Of a DNA stretch of 64,000 nt, positions 31,503 through 40,465 are shown in pieces (the stretch's first letter is position 1; the number at the start of each line of letters is the position of its first letter). A model generated the notes under the pieces. That model was not told the DNA's origin. It saw nothing but the letters and a program-made list of their open reading frames with translations, and did no database searches. Where the stretch lies: positions 124,001 to 188,000 of the forward strand of contig JBGAFI010000001.1 in NCBI GenBank assembly GCA_044227325.1, in the 5' to 3' direction. Source of the DNA: PFJX01 sp044227325. Its GTDB lineage: Bacteria; Pseudomonadota; Gammaproteobacteria; Burkholderiales; Thiobacillaceae. The position numbers were made by a program, and so were the translations under genes.

Positions 31503-32792
31503 ATGAAATCCGCCGCCCCGCCGGGTGAACTCCTCGCCCTGATCGAATCCCTGCCGGAACCGCGCATCCTGGTGGACCCGGACTACCGCATCCTGTCCGC
31601 CAATGCCGCCTACCGGCACACCTTCGGCAATCCGCGCGACATCCTCGGCCGCACCTGCTACGAAATCTCCCACCACTACGACAAGCCCTGCGACCAGTGC
31701 GGCGAGTCCTGCCCGCGCCAGACCGCGGTGAAGACGCGCCAGCCCAGCCGCGTCCTGCACCTGCACCACACGCCACGCGGCCAGGAATACGTGGATGTGG
31801 AACTGGTGCCCATCCACGACGGCGCCGGCAAGCTGGCCTATTTCGTCGAGACCATGCGTTTCCTGCACGAGACCGGCCAGCAGCCGGGCGCGCTGGGCAT
31901 GGTGGGCCGCTCCGCCGCCTTCACCCGCATGCTGGACCTGATCAACCGGGTCGCCCCGGCCATGACGCCGGTGCTGCTGCTGGGGGAATCCGGCACCGGC
32001 AAGGAACTCGCCGCCCAGGCGGTGCACGCCCTCAGCCCCCGGCGCGACAAGCCTTTCGTGCCGGTGGACTGCTCCGGCATGACGGAAAGCCTGTTCGAGT
32101 CGGAACTGTTCGGCTACGAGAAGGGCGCCTTCACCGGCGCCGGCCAGCGCAAGACCGGCCTGGTGGAGGCGGCGGCGGGGGGCACCCTGTTCCTCGACGA
32201 ACTGGGCGACATCCCGCTGCACCTGCAAGTGAAGCTGTTGCGCCTTTTGGAAACCGGCACCTACCGCCGGGTCGGCGGCGTCGACATCCTGCGCGCCGAT
32301 TTCCGCCTGGTCGCCGCGACCCACCGGAATCTGCCGGCCATGGTGGAATCCGGCGAATTCCGGCGCGACCTCTACTACCGCCTGTCCGCCTTTCCCATCC
32401 ACCTGCCCGCCCTGCGCGAGCGGCGCGAGGATCTGCCGCCGCTGGTGGAGCATCTGCTCGCCCGCCTGGCGCCGGAACGGCCGCTGAATCTGGACGCGGA
32501 CTCGCAACGGCGGCTCATGGACTACGAGTTTCCGGGCAACATCCGCGAACTGCGCAACCTGCTGGAGCGCGCCCTGCTGATGGCGGACGGCGACGTGCTC
32601 ACTCTGGACCTGCCGGATGCCGCGCCCCGCGCCACGGCCATGGCGGCGGACGACACGCTGCCCACCCTGGAGCAGGTCGAACAGCGTTATGTGCGCGAGG
32701 CCCTGGTCCGCCTGGGCGGCGACCGCAAGGAACTGGCCAAGCGTCTGGGCATCTCCGAGCGCACCCTCTACCGCAAGCTGGCGCAGGACTGA
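31503..32792 (+). CDS. Sigma-54-dependent enhancer-binding regulator (PAS-AAA+-Fis)
   Basis: This 429-residue activator has an N-terminal PAS domain (residues 10-115) with C52, C63, C66 and C70 in TCYEISHHYDKPCDQCGESC. The central AAA+ domain has GESGTGKE at 161-168 and the sigma-54 contact GAFTGA at 208-213. A Fis-type helix-turn-helix is at 390-428 (ELAKRLGISERTLYRKL). The cysteine-rich PAS could hold an Fe-S cluster, haem or a redox switch. It has no phospho-receiver domain. It is divergent from cydP, and its target is almost certainly the cyd sigma-54 promoter. The second target near 2906 is inferred from shared sites. Confidence 0.9.
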   Translation: MKSAAPPGELLALIESLPEPRILVDPDYRILSANAAYRHTFGNPRDILGRTCYEISHHYDKPCDQCGESCPRQTAVKTRQPSRVLHLHHTPRGQEYVDVELVPIHDGAGKLAYFVETMRFLHETGQQPGALGMVGRSAAFTRMLDLINRVAPAMTPVLLLGESGTGKELAAQAVHALSPRRDKPFVPVDCSGMTESLFESELFGYEKGAFTGAGQRKTGLVEAAAGGTLFLDELGDIPLHLQVKLLRLLETGTYRRVGGVDILRADFRLVAATHRNLPAMVESGEFRRDLYYRLSAFPIHLPALRERREDLPPLVEHLLARLAPERPLNLDADSQRRLMDYEFPGNIRELRNLLERALLMADGDVLTLDLPDAAPRATAMAADDTLPTLEQVEQRYVREALVRLGGDRKELAKRLGISERTLYRKLAQD

Positions 32793-32811
32793 ACCGCCGC
32801 TTCGCGCGGCC

Positions 32812-34020
32812 TCACTCGTGCCGCAGCGCCTCGATGGGATCGAGCTGGGCCGCGCGCCGGGCGGGGAAATAGCCGAAGACGACGCCGATGGCCGCGGAGA
32901 AGGCGAAGGACAGCAGGTTGACCCCCGGGTTGAACAGATAGGGGATGTTCATCAGGCTGGACAGGCCGACCGAGGCCAGGGTGGCGAGGACGATGCCGAT
33001 CAGGCCGCCCAGGGAGGCCAGCACCACCGCCTCGATCAGGAACTGGGACAGCACCTCCCGCTCCAGCGCGCCGATGGCGAGGCGGATGCCGATCTCCCGG
33101 GTGCGCTCGGTGACCGACACCAGCATGATGTTCATGATGCCGATGCCGCCCACCAGCAGGCTCACCGCCGCCACCGCGCCCAGCAACGTGGTCAAGACGC
33201 GGGTGGTGCCGGACAGGGTCTCGGCGATCTGCTTGGTGTCCATGACGTTGAAGTCGTCGTCCTCGTTCTCGCTGATGCGGCGCCGCTCCCGCATCAGCTT
33301 CTCGATCTCGCGCTGCACCTTGTCCGAGGACACGCCATCCTTCACCGACACCATCAGGGTGCGCACGTCCTGGTTGCCGGTGAGGCGGCGCTGCACGGTG
33401 CGCAGCGGCATGACGATGGTGTCGTCCTGGTCCGAGCCCATGGACGACTGGCCCTTGGAGGCGAGCAGGCCGATCACCTCGCAGGCGAATTGCTTGACGC
33501 GGATGTCGCTGCCCACCGGGCTCTGGTTGCCGAACAGCTCCTTGCCCACGGTGTGGCCGATGACGCATACCGCCTTGCCGGCCCGTTCCTCGGATTCGCT
33601 GAACACGCGGCCGCTGGCGATGCGCCAGTTGTTGGTGGTGAAGTAGTCCGCGTTGGTGCCGGTGATGGAGGTGGACCAGTTGTTGGCCTGGGCGATGACG
33701 GTGATGGCCTTGTTCACCACCGGCGCCACCGCGTTGATGCCGCCGATCTGGGCGCGGATGGCATCCGCGTCCTCCACCTTGAAGTTGGGCGCGCCCGCCG
33801 AGTCGCGCCCGGGGCCGAGGCGCTGGCCGGGCCGCACGATGAGCAGGTTGCTGCCCAGGCTGGCGATCTGGTTCTGCACCGCGAGGGTGGCGCCATTGCC
33901 CAGGGTGACCATGGTGATGACCGCGGAGACGCCGATGACGATGCCCAGGATGGTCAGGAAGGAGCGCAACAGGTTGCGGCGGATTTCCCGCAGGGAGAGG
34001 AGCAGGGCGTTCCAGAGCAT
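32812..34020 (-). CDS. MacB-type ABC transporter permease (FtsX fold)
   Basis: This 402-residue protein begins with a transmembrane helix (FLTILGIVIGVSAVITMVTLGNG, the MacB_PCD start), followed by a large periplasmic domain (about 60-270) and three C-terminal helices (LLGAVAAVSLLVGGIGIMNIMLVSVTERTREIGIRLAIGA; IIEAVVLASLGG-like; YFPARRAAQLDPIEALRHE). It is the permease half of a MacAB-like tripartite system; the ATPase is a separate gene here, whereas E. coli MacB is a fusion. The start overlaps the ATPase stop. Confidence 0.9.
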   Translation of the reverse strand: MLWNALLLSLREIRRNLLRSFLTILGIVIGVSAVITMVTLGNGATLAVQNQIASLGSNLLIVRPGQRLGPGRDSAGAPNFKVEDADAIRAQIGGINAVAPVVNKAITVIAQANNWSTSITGTNADYFTTNNWRIASGRVFSESEERAGKAVCVIGHTVGKELFGNQSPVGSDIRVKQFACEVIGLLASKGQSSMGSDQDDTIVMPLRTVQRRLTGNQDVRTLMVSVKDGVSSDKVQREIEKLMRERRRISENEDDDFNVMDTKQIAETLSGTTRVLTTLLGAVAAVSLLVGGIGIMNIMLVSVTERTREIGIRLAIGALEREVLSQFLIEAVVLASLGGLIGIVLATLASVGLSSLMNIPYLFNPGVNLLSFAFSAAIGVVFGYFPARRAAQLDPIEALRHE

Positions 34021-34838
34021 CAGGCGGCCCCTCCATGCGGGGAAGCGGCGTCAGCGGCCGGTTGGCTCCCCTCTCCCGCAGGCGGGGGAGGGGCTGGGGG
34101 AGGGGGCGCCTCATCCGGCCCGCTCGTCCATGCCGGGTTGAGGGTATCGCTTTCCATCAGGCCGTCCTTGAAATGGACGATGCGGCGCGCGTACTCGGCC
34201 ATGTCCGGCTCGTGGGTCACCATCAGCACGGTGATGCCCAGTTCCCGATTCAATTGGGTGATCAGTTCCATGATCTCGTGGCTGGTCTTCGAATCCAGGT
34301 TGCCGGTGGGCTCGTCCGCCAGCAGTACGGTGGGGCGCGTGACGATGGCGCGGGCGATGGCCACCCGCTGCTGCTGGCCGCCGGACAGCTCGGCGGGGGA
34401 ATGGTGTTCCCAGCCCGCCAGGCCCACCTGGGCCAGCGCCGCGCGGGCCGCGGCGTGGCGCTGGGCGGCCGGCTCGCCGCGATAGAGCAGAGGCAGCTCC
34501 ACGTTTTCCAGGGCGGAGGTGCGCGCCAGCAGGTTGAAGCCCTGGAACACGAAGCCCAGGTAATGCCGGCGCAACAGGGCGCGCTGGGCGCGGGTCAGGC
34601 GCTCCACGTGCTCGCCCAGAAACAGGTAGGCGCCGCCGCTGGGCACGTCCAGGCAGCCGAGGATGTTCATCACCGTGGATTTGCCGGAACCGCTGGGGCC
34701 CATGACCGCGACGAAATCCCCCGCCGCGACGGCCAGATCGATGCCGCGCAGGGCCTGGAACGCGGCCTGGCCCTGGCCGTAGGTCTTGGTGATGGCCGCC
34801 AGGCGGATCAGGGGGTGGTCGCTGGTGTCCGGGCTCAT
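34020..34838 (-). CDS. MacB-type ABC transporter ATP-binding protein
   Basis: This 272-residue ATPase has Walker A GPSGSGKST (residues about 46-54), signature LSGGQQQRVAIARAI, Walker B VLLADEPTGNLDSKTS and the H-loop VTHEPDMAEYARRIVHF. The final 40 residues form a Pro/Ala-rich tail (PPPPAPPPPAGEG) encoded by a GC-rich inverted repeat (34065-34094), which looks like a dispersed intergenic element absorbed into the gene. It overlaps the MFP stop by ATGA. Confidence 0.92.
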   Translation of the reverse strand: MSPDTSDHPLIRLAAITKTYGQGQAAFQALRGIDLAVAAGDFVAVMGPSGSGKSTVMNILGCLDVPSGGAYLFLGEHVERLTRAQRALLRRHYLGFVFQGFNLLARTSALENVELPLLYRGEPAAQRHAAARAALAQVGLAGWEHHSPAELSGGQQQRVAIARAIVTRPTVLLADEPTGNLDSKTSHEIMELITQLNRELGITVLMVTHEPDMAEYARRIVHFKDGLMESDTLNPAWTSGPDEAPPPPAPPPPAGEGSQPAADAASPHGGAA

Positions 34839-36133
34839 TTGCTCGCGGTCTCGGTGTCGGTGATGACCCGCATGCCGGGTTGCAGGCCGCCTTCCAGGAT
34901 TTCCGTCATGCGGCCGTTGGTCACGCCGGTCTTCACCTTGACGGCCTCGGGCTGGCCGTCGCGCAGAATCCAGATCTGGCGGAAGCCGTCCTTGCCCTGC
35001 TTTTGCGTCTGGCCGCGGCCGCTCTGGTTGCGGGGCATGCGCGGCATGAGGGCGCCGATGATGCCGCCGCCGGATTCCGCGCCGGCTTTTCGTTGCGCGG
35101 GGGGCGTGAAGCGCAGGGCGGCGTTGGGCACCAGCAGGGCGTTCTCGCGCTCGGTGGTGGTGATCTCGGCGGTCGCGGTCATGCCCGGGCGCAGGCTGAG
35201 GTCCGCGTTGTCCACCTTCAGCACGGTCAGGTAGGAGACCACGCCGTCGGTGGTCTGGGAGCCGTAGCCGACGCGGGTGATGTCGGCAGGGTACTTGCGG
35301 CTGGGATAGGCGTCGACGCTGAAGGTCGCCTTCTGGCCGACGCGCACCTGGCCGACGTCGGCCTCGTCCACGTTGACCTGCAATTCCATCTTCGCCAGAT
35401 CCTCCGCCAGGGTGAACAGCACCGGCGCCTGCAGGGAGGCGGCCACGGTCTGGCCCGGTTCCACCTTGCGCAACAGCACGACGCCGTTGATGGGCGAGCG
35501 GATCGAGGCCTTGGACAGGTTGGTTTCGTCGGAACTGAGGGTGGCGCGGGCCTGGGTGACCGCCGCCCTAGCGCTGGCCAGATTGGCCTCGGCGCGCGCT
35601 TGATTGGCCTCGCCGGTTTCCAGTTCCGTCTTGGATGGCACCTTGCCGCCGGACAGGCGCGCGACCTCGCGCAGGCGGCCCAGGCTGGCGCGGGATTCGA
35701 TCACCGTCGCCTCGGCCTGCTTCACCGAGGCCTCGGCGGCGACCAGGGCGGCGCGGGATTTGGCGATCTGGTCGTTGAGCTTGGAGACGTCCAGGCGCGC
35801 CAGCTCCTGGCCCTTCCTCACCTGGCTGTTGTCGTCCACGTACACGGTCTGCACCGTGCCGGAAAGCTCGCTGCCCACGTCCACCTGGTTGGTCGGCTGC
35901 AGGTTGCCGTTCGCCGACACCGTGACCACCAGCGCGCCGCGATTCGCGGGCTCGCTGATGAAGTGGACGGCGTTGCCTGTTTCGCGCTTGGCGAGGAACA
36001 GATACAGGGAGACGGCGACCAGCAGGATCAGTCCTGCGGCGATCCAGCGGCGCTTCGCGCCCATGGGATGCGGCGCGGCGCGGGCGAGGATGCCGCTGAG
36101 CTGTTCTCGGCTGGGGGTGGTGGGGTCGGTCAT
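34835..36133 (-). CDS. MacA-like periplasmic membrane-fusion protein
   Basis: This 432-residue HlyD-family adaptor has an N-terminal inner-membrane anchor at 28-47 (RWIAAGLILLVAVSLYLFLA), a barrel-sandwich/lipoyl domain (VTVSANGNLQPTNQVDVGSELSGTVQTVYVDDNSQVRKGQELARLD), a long alpha-hairpin (about 115-215) and beta-barrel parts up to the C-terminus. It links the ABC permease to an outer-membrane channel. The hairpin matches MacA-type rather than AcrA-type length. Coupled by ATGA to the outer-membrane factor gene upstream. Confidence 0.9.
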   Translation of the reverse strand: MTDPTTPSREQLSGILARAAPHPMGAKRRWIAAGLILLVAVSLYLFLAKRETGNAVHFISEPANRGALVVTVSANGNLQPTNQVDVGSELSGTVQTVYVDDNSQVRKGQELARLDVSKLNDQIAKSRAALVAAEASVKQAEATVIESRASLGRLREVARLSGGKVPSKTELETGEANQARAEANLASARAAVTQARATLSSDETNLSKASIRSPINGVVLLRKVEPGQTVAASLQAPVLFTLAEDLAKMELQVNVDEADVGQVRVGQKATFSVDAYPSRKYPADITRVGYGSQTTDGVVSYLTVLKVDNADLSLRPGMTATAEITTTERENALLVPNAALRFTPPAQRKAGAESGGGIIGALMPRMPRNQSGRGQTQKQGKDGFRQIWILRDGQPEAVKVKTGVTNGRMTEILEGGLQPGMRVITDTETASK

Positions 36134-37641
36134 GTGGGACTCCGCTGGGGATTGCTGGGGGATTCGTGGGTCGGGCCGGCGTCGGCACCCGGCGCGGACC
36201 AGCCGCCGCCCAGCGCCTTGTAGAGCTGGATCAGGGCGGTGACCCGGTCCGCGTCGGCGCTGGCCAGGCTGTCCTGGGTGGAAAGCAGGCTGCGTTCGCT
36301 GTCGAGCACGGTCTGGAAGTCGATCAGGCCGCTCGCGTAGCGCTGCCGCGCCAGCGCCGCCGCGTTGCCGGCGGCATCCGCGGCCCGGCCCAGCGCTTCC
36401 TGGCGGCGGCCGCTGTTGGCCAGCGCGGTCAGGGCATCCTCCACTTCCTTCAAGGCGGTGAGGACCGTGGATTGGTAGCTCACCAGCGCCTGTTCCCGCA
36501 CCGCGTCCTGGATTTCCACGCGCTGGCGCAGGCGGCCGCCGTCGAACAAGGTGCCGACCACGCTCGCGGCGAGGGAGCGGCTGACCGCCGCGCTACTGAA
36601 CAGATCGCCCAGCCTCAGCGCGTCGAGGCCGATGGAGCCGCTCAACTGGAAGCCGGGATAGAGGGCGGCGGTGGCCACGCCGATGCGCGCCGTCTCCGCC
36701 GCCAGCTTGCGTTCCGCCGCGACCACGTCGGGACGCCGGCGCAGGGTGTCGGCGGGAATGCCGATGGCCACCGCGTCGGTGACGCGGGGCAGCGCCGCCG
36801 GATTCGCCAGCCGGGCATGCAGCTCGGTGGGCGCCTTGCCGAGCAGGATCGCGAGCCGGTGCTCGGTTTCCGCCAGGTTGGTTTCCAGGGCGGGAATCTG
36901 GGCGCGGGTCTGTTCCAGGTTGCCGCGCGCCTGCTCCACATCCAGCGATGTGGCCAGGCCGGCCTGTTCGCGCCAGTCGGCGATCTGCAAGGTTTCCGTC
37001 TGGCTCGCCAGATTGGCGCGGGCGATGGCCAGGCGCGCCTGATAGGCGCGCAGGTCCACATAGTTGAGGGCCACCTCGGCCACCAGGGAGACGCGCACGC
37101 CGTCCAGGCTGGCGGAACTGGCGTCCAGATCGGCTTGGGCGGCTTCGATGCCGCGCCGGGTCGCGCCGAAGATGTCCGGTTCCCAACTCGCGTCGAAGCC
37201 CGCGCTGAACAGGTTGCGGGTCGTGCCCGCGCCGCTCTTGCCGCTGCTCTTGGCGCGGCTCGCGGATGCCGAGGCGGTGACGCTGGGCATTTCCTCCGCG
37301 CCGGCCAGTTGCCGCCGCGCGCGAGCCTCCCGCAATCTGGCCCGCGCCGCGAGCAGATCGGGACTGGCGGCCAGGGATTCGTCGACGAGCTGGTCGAGGA
37401 CCGGATCCTGGAGGTGTTTCCACCATTCGGAAATGTCTTGCGTCCGCCGCGCGCCCGGCTCGCCGGCGCTCCAGGTCGCGGGCAGGGGCGTGTCCGGACG
37501 CCGGTAGTCCGGACCCACCGCCGCGCAGCCGGCCAGCAGCAGGCAGGCCAGCAGCAAGGCGGGCAAACGCGGCGCGGAGAGGGGCGGCAGGGCGCGGGGC
37601 GGCTTGGCGAGGGGCGGCGTGAGGTCGATGCGTGATGTCAT
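36130..37641 (-). CDS. Outer-membrane efflux factor (NodT/OprM family lipoprotein)
   Basis: This 503-residue protein starts with a long basic N-terminus, then a lipoprotein signal ending LLAGCAAVGPDYRRP. The two OEP repeats follow, with typical ADWREQAGLATSLDVEQARGNLEQTRAQIPALE and TLRRRPDVVAAERKLAAETARIGVATAALYPGFQLSGSIG. The C-terminus has YASGLIDFQTVLDSERSLLSTQDSLASADADRVTALIQLYKALGGGW. It forms the trimeric outer-membrane channel of the MacAB-like system encoded downstream. Confidence 0.92.
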   Translation of the reverse strand: MTSRIDLTPPLAKPPRALPPLSAPRLPALLLACLLLAGCAAVGPDYRRPDTPLPATWSAGEPGARRTQDISEWWKHLQDPVLDQLVDESLAASPDLLAARARLREARARRQLAGAEEMPSVTASASASRAKSSGKSGAGTTRNLFSAGFDASWEPDIFGATRRGIEAAQADLDASSASLDGVRVSLVAEVALNYVDLRAYQARLAIARANLASQTETLQIADWREQAGLATSLDVEQARGNLEQTRAQIPALETNLAETEHRLAILLGKAPTELHARLANPAALPRVTDAVAIGIPADTLRRRPDVVAAERKLAAETARIGVATAALYPGFQLSGSIGLDALRLGDLFSSAAVSRSLAASVVGTLFDGGRLRQRVEIQDAVREQALVSYQSTVLTALKEVEDALTALANSGRRQEALGRAADAAGNAAALARQRYASGLIDFQTVLDSERSLLSTQDSLASADADRVTALIQLYKALGGGWSAPGADAGPTHESPSNPQRSPT

Positions 37642-37642
37642 G

Positions 37643-38215
37643 TTAGCGATACTGTCTGCGGTGTCCGCGCGGATAGTAGTCTTCCGGCTGTGTCCGGGGT
37701 GGGACCGATAAGGGCGGATTCCCCGCTTCCACGGTGATCCGCAACGGCACGCTGGCGCCCGGGTCCGCGGGCAGGTCGGTGACGAAGGTCCGGTTCTGAT
37801 ACTGGTAGGTTACCCGGTAGCCCGTCAGGACGCGTTGTTCGCGGTACTGGGTCTCGCAGCGCTCGACCGGCTGGCTGGAGGTCCGGGGCGCGTCGGCGCC
37901 ACTGTTGTCCATGCGGTCGCCCACCACCGCGCCGGTCGCGGCGCCAACAGCGGTGGCCACGTCCTTGCCGCCGCCGCCGCCGACCTGATGGCCGAGAATG
38001 CCGCCGGCGATGCCGCCGAGGATGGCGCCACCCAGGGATTTTTCCCGGGGCGGCGCGCTGGTGACGGTCTCATATTCGGTTCGGCAACGCTGTTCGGGGC
38101 GTTGCTCGATCGCATAGATCGGCTCGGAGGAAAGGACGCGCCCGACATCGGCGAATTCCTCGGCGTGCGCCAGGCCGGCTGCGGCCAGCAGGGCGAGGCA
38201 TACAATCGGTTTCAT
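37643..38215 (-). CDS. Glycine-zipper 2TM-domain exported protein
   Basis: This 190-residue protein has a Sec signal peptide (1-18, cleaved after AHA). Residues 60-100 form a glycine-zipper double helix (LGGAILGGIAGGILGHQVGG, then VATAVGAATGAVVGDRMD), as in the 17-kDa surface antigen family. Two cysteines, in EQRCRTEYET and VERCETQYREQ, flank the zipper and may pair. It probably sits in the outer membrane. The stop lies one base before the efflux-factor ATG, so it heads this five-gene efflux operon. GGAA precedes the ATG. Confidence 0.85.
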   Translation of the reverse strand: MKPIVCLALLAAAGLAHAEEFADVGRVLSSEPIYAIEQRPEQRCRTEYETVTSAPPREKSLGGAILGGIAGGILGHQVGGGGGKDVATAVGAATGAVVGDRMDNSGADAPRTSSQPVERCETQYREQRVLTGYRVTYQYQNRTFVTDLPADPGASVPLRITVEAGNPPLSVPPRTQPEDYYPRGHRRQYR

Positions 38216-38456
38216 GGGATTTCCTTATCTGACGACTGGTCGGTGTGAAGTCGGCCGTGTTGGGTTTGGCCGAGTTGCACTCCGCTTGGTATCCAAGTAT
38301 CCGAAATGGGTTCCACGAGCGGTGCGCGCGCAAAGTAAAACCTGGTAAAGGCGATCCGGAATGCCCATCGCGAGTGGGTGCGCGACGGGACATCGGTGCG
38401 CGCCGATAACAAGCGCCGCGTCGTTGGATTCATCGGCATGTCGGTTCCCTGTTTCT

Positions 38457-39074
38457 CTATTTGCGCCGCAAGCCCATGTGGGCGCGGACCATGGCGGGGA
38501 TGCGCTCGTGCCAGCCGGCGCAGTCCTGGTTGGCGAGCAGATGCTGGAGCAGCCCGCGGGTGAAGGCCCAGTCGTCCAGGGCCATGGCCTCCGGGTCCAG
38601 GCCCGCGCGCAGGGTGCCCTTCGCCTCGGCGCGCTGGTAGGCGGTGATGGTCTTGCCCAGGAACTGGAGCCCGGGCTTGTTGATTTCCGTGAGCACGCCG
38701 GCGAAGTCGTCCACGTATTCGCAGCGCAGGAACATGATCTCGAACATCTGGCGCACCTTGCCGCAATCCAGGATGGCCTGGAACAGCGCGATCAGTGTTT
38801 GCTCGATGCCGTCCAAGGGGTCGGCGATGTCCTCCGCGAGGATCAGGCTGTGTCCTCGGTCCAGCAGGGGCAGGGAAATCTGTTCGCGCATGGCGAAGAA
38901 CAACTCGGTCTTGTTGGCGAAGTGCCAGTACACCGCGCCGCGCGTGACTCCCGCCGCTTTGGCGATCTGTTCCAGCGTGGTGCGGGATACGCCGCGTTCG
39001 TAGAACACCTGGCGCGCCGCGTCCAGGATCTGCTGGCGCGTCTGTTCCGCCTCGGCCTTGGTCCTACGAGCCAT
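38457..39074 (-). CDS. TetR-family repressor of the RND efflux operon (AcrR/TtgR-like)
   Basis: In this 205-residue protein the N-terminal helix-turn-helix is TRQQILDAARQVFYERGVSRTTLEQIAKAAGVTRGAVYWHFANKTELF, the AcrR/TtgR/MtrR type. The C-terminal ligand-binding domain ends AHMGLRRK. It is divergent from the RND pump genes, and the shared 160-bp region carries an AcrR-like palindrome at 39179-39202. It should repress the pump and probably itself until a hydrophobic ligand binds. Confidence 0.92.
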   Translation of the reverse strand: MARRTKAEAEQTRQQILDAARQVFYERGVSRTTLEQIAKAAGVTRGAVYWHFANKTELFFAMREQISLPLLDRGHSLILAEDIADPLDGIEQTLIALFQAILDCGKVRQMFEIMFLRCEYVDDFAGVLTEINKPGLQFLGKTITAYQRAEAKGTLRAGLDPEAMALDDWAFTRGLLQHLLANQDCAGWHERIPAMVRAHMGLRRK

Positions 39075-39178
39075 GGCGCCAGCCCACGCGATGACTTGAC
39101 GGGTTCACCGGATTGAAACCAAATGCATTTAGAACTCTCATAGCGGCGCTCCATCTGTTACGTACACAAGAATTATTT

Positions 39179-39202
39179 TACATACATACTCGTTTGTATA
39201 TA
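39179..39202. promoter_or_regulatory. Operator for the TetR-family repressor
   Basis: TACATACATACTCGTTTGTA followed by TATA is an imperfect 24-base palindrome, close to the E. coli AcrR box with TACATACA arms. It lies about 35 bp before the acrA-like ATG and 105 bp before the repressor ATG. Confidence 0.7.
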
Positions 39203-39236
39203 CTAAGCAGCAAATAGTTCAAATCGGAGAATCAAC

Positions 39237-40454
39237 ATGTCGGCCTCAAATCTCTCTCCGGCGCCCGCGGGCGCCCGGCGCGCCTCCCCCGGTCTGTTAT
39301 CCGCCGTGCTGGCGTTGACGCTGGCCTTGGCCGGCTGTTCCGATTCCAAGCAGGGCGCCGGCGCGCCGGGCGCGGCGGGCGGTCAGATGCCGGCCCTGCC
39401 GGTGACGGTGCTCGATGCCCAGCCGACGCGGGTGCCCATCGCGGTGGAAGTGATGGCCCAGACCGAGGGGGCGAAGGAAACCGAAGTGCGCGCCCGCGTG
39501 GGAGGCGTGATCGTCAAGCGCCTATATGAGGAGGGCGCGCCGGTGAAGGCGGGCCAAGCCCTGTTCCAGATCGACCGGGCGCCTTACGAAATCGCCCTGG
39601 CCCAGGCCAAGGCGGCCCTGGCGGGCGCGAAGGCGCAAGCCGACCAGGCCGCGCGCGAAGCCGCGCGGATGAAGGGCCTGCTGGACAAGCAGGCGATCAG
39701 CCGCAAGGAATACGACGACGCGGTGTCCACCGATGCCATCTCCCATGCCGCCGTGCTGGCCGCGGAGGCCACCCTGCGCGAGGCGGAATTGAACCTGTCC
39801 TGGACCACGGTGACCGCGCCGGTATCAGGCCAGTCCGGCCGCGCGGTGAAATCCGAGGGCAACCTGATCGTGCAGGGTTCCGACAACCTGCTGACCTCGA
39901 TCCACCAGTCCAATCCCATGTGGGTGCGCTTCAGCCTGGCCGAGAGCGATACCGCGAACCTGGCCGGCGGCCGCCTGAATCCCAAGACGGTGACCGGGGT
40001 GGAACTGGTGCTGCCGGACGGCTCCGTCTATCCGCGCAAGGGCCGACTGAATTTCCTGTCCAGCCAGATCGATCCCACCCTGGGCACCCAGCAGTTCCGC
40101 GCCGAGTTCGAAAACGGGGAAAGCAAGCTGCTGCCTGGCCAGTTCGTGCGTGTGCGTCTGCTTACCGGCATGCGCGACGGCGTCTTCCTGGTTCCCCAGT
40201 CGGCGGTGATCCAGAGCGAGCAGGGCCGCCTGCTCATGCTCGCCGGCCCGGACAACAAGGTCGCGCCCCGACCGGTACAGGCCGGCGATTGGTACGGCAA
40301 GGACTGGGTCATCCTGGGTGGCCTGCAAGCCGGCGACAAGGTCATCGTCGACAACCTGATGAAGTTGCGCCCCGGCGCGCCGGTCATGCCGCACGCGCCC
40401 GGCGAGATGCCGGCGGGCGCGGGCGGCGCCGGCAAGCCGGCGGCCAAGGGCTGA
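39237..40454 (+). CDS. RND efflux periplasmic adaptor (AcrA/MexA-like lipoprotein)
   Basis: This 405-residue adaptor has a signal with lipobox ALAGCSDSKQ (Cys about 33). The order lipoyl / alpha-hairpin / beta-barrel follows: EVRARVGGVIVKRLYEEGAPVKAGQALFQIDRAPYEIALAQAKAAL, then ARMKGLLDKQAISRKEYDDAV, then LSWTTVTAPVSGQSGRAVKSEGNLI. The last section (GRLLMLAGPDNKVAPRPVQAGDW) is the membrane-proximal domain. GGAG precedes the ATG. It works with the RND permease and outer-membrane protein encoded next. Confidence 0.94.
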   Translation: MSASNLSPAPAGARRASPGLLSAVLALTLALAGCSDSKQGAGAPGAAGGQMPALPVTVLDAQPTRVPIAVEVMAQTEGAKETEVRARVGGVIVKRLYEEGAPVKAGQALFQIDRAPYEIALAQAKAALAGAKAQADQAAREAARMKGLLDKQAISRKEYDDAVSTDAISHAAVLAAEATLREAELNLSWTTVTAPVSGQSGRAVKSEGNLIVQGSDNLLTSIHQSNPMWVRFSLAESDTANLAGGRLNPKTVTGVELVLPDGSVYPRKGRLNFLSSQIDPTLGTQQFRAEFENGESKLLPGQFVRVRLLTGMRDGVFLVPQSAVIQSEQGRLLMLAGPDNKVAPRPVQAGDWYGKDWVILGGLQAGDKVIVDNLMKLRPGAPVMPHAPGEMPAGAGGAGKPAAKG

Positions 40455-40465
40455 GGTAGAACGCC

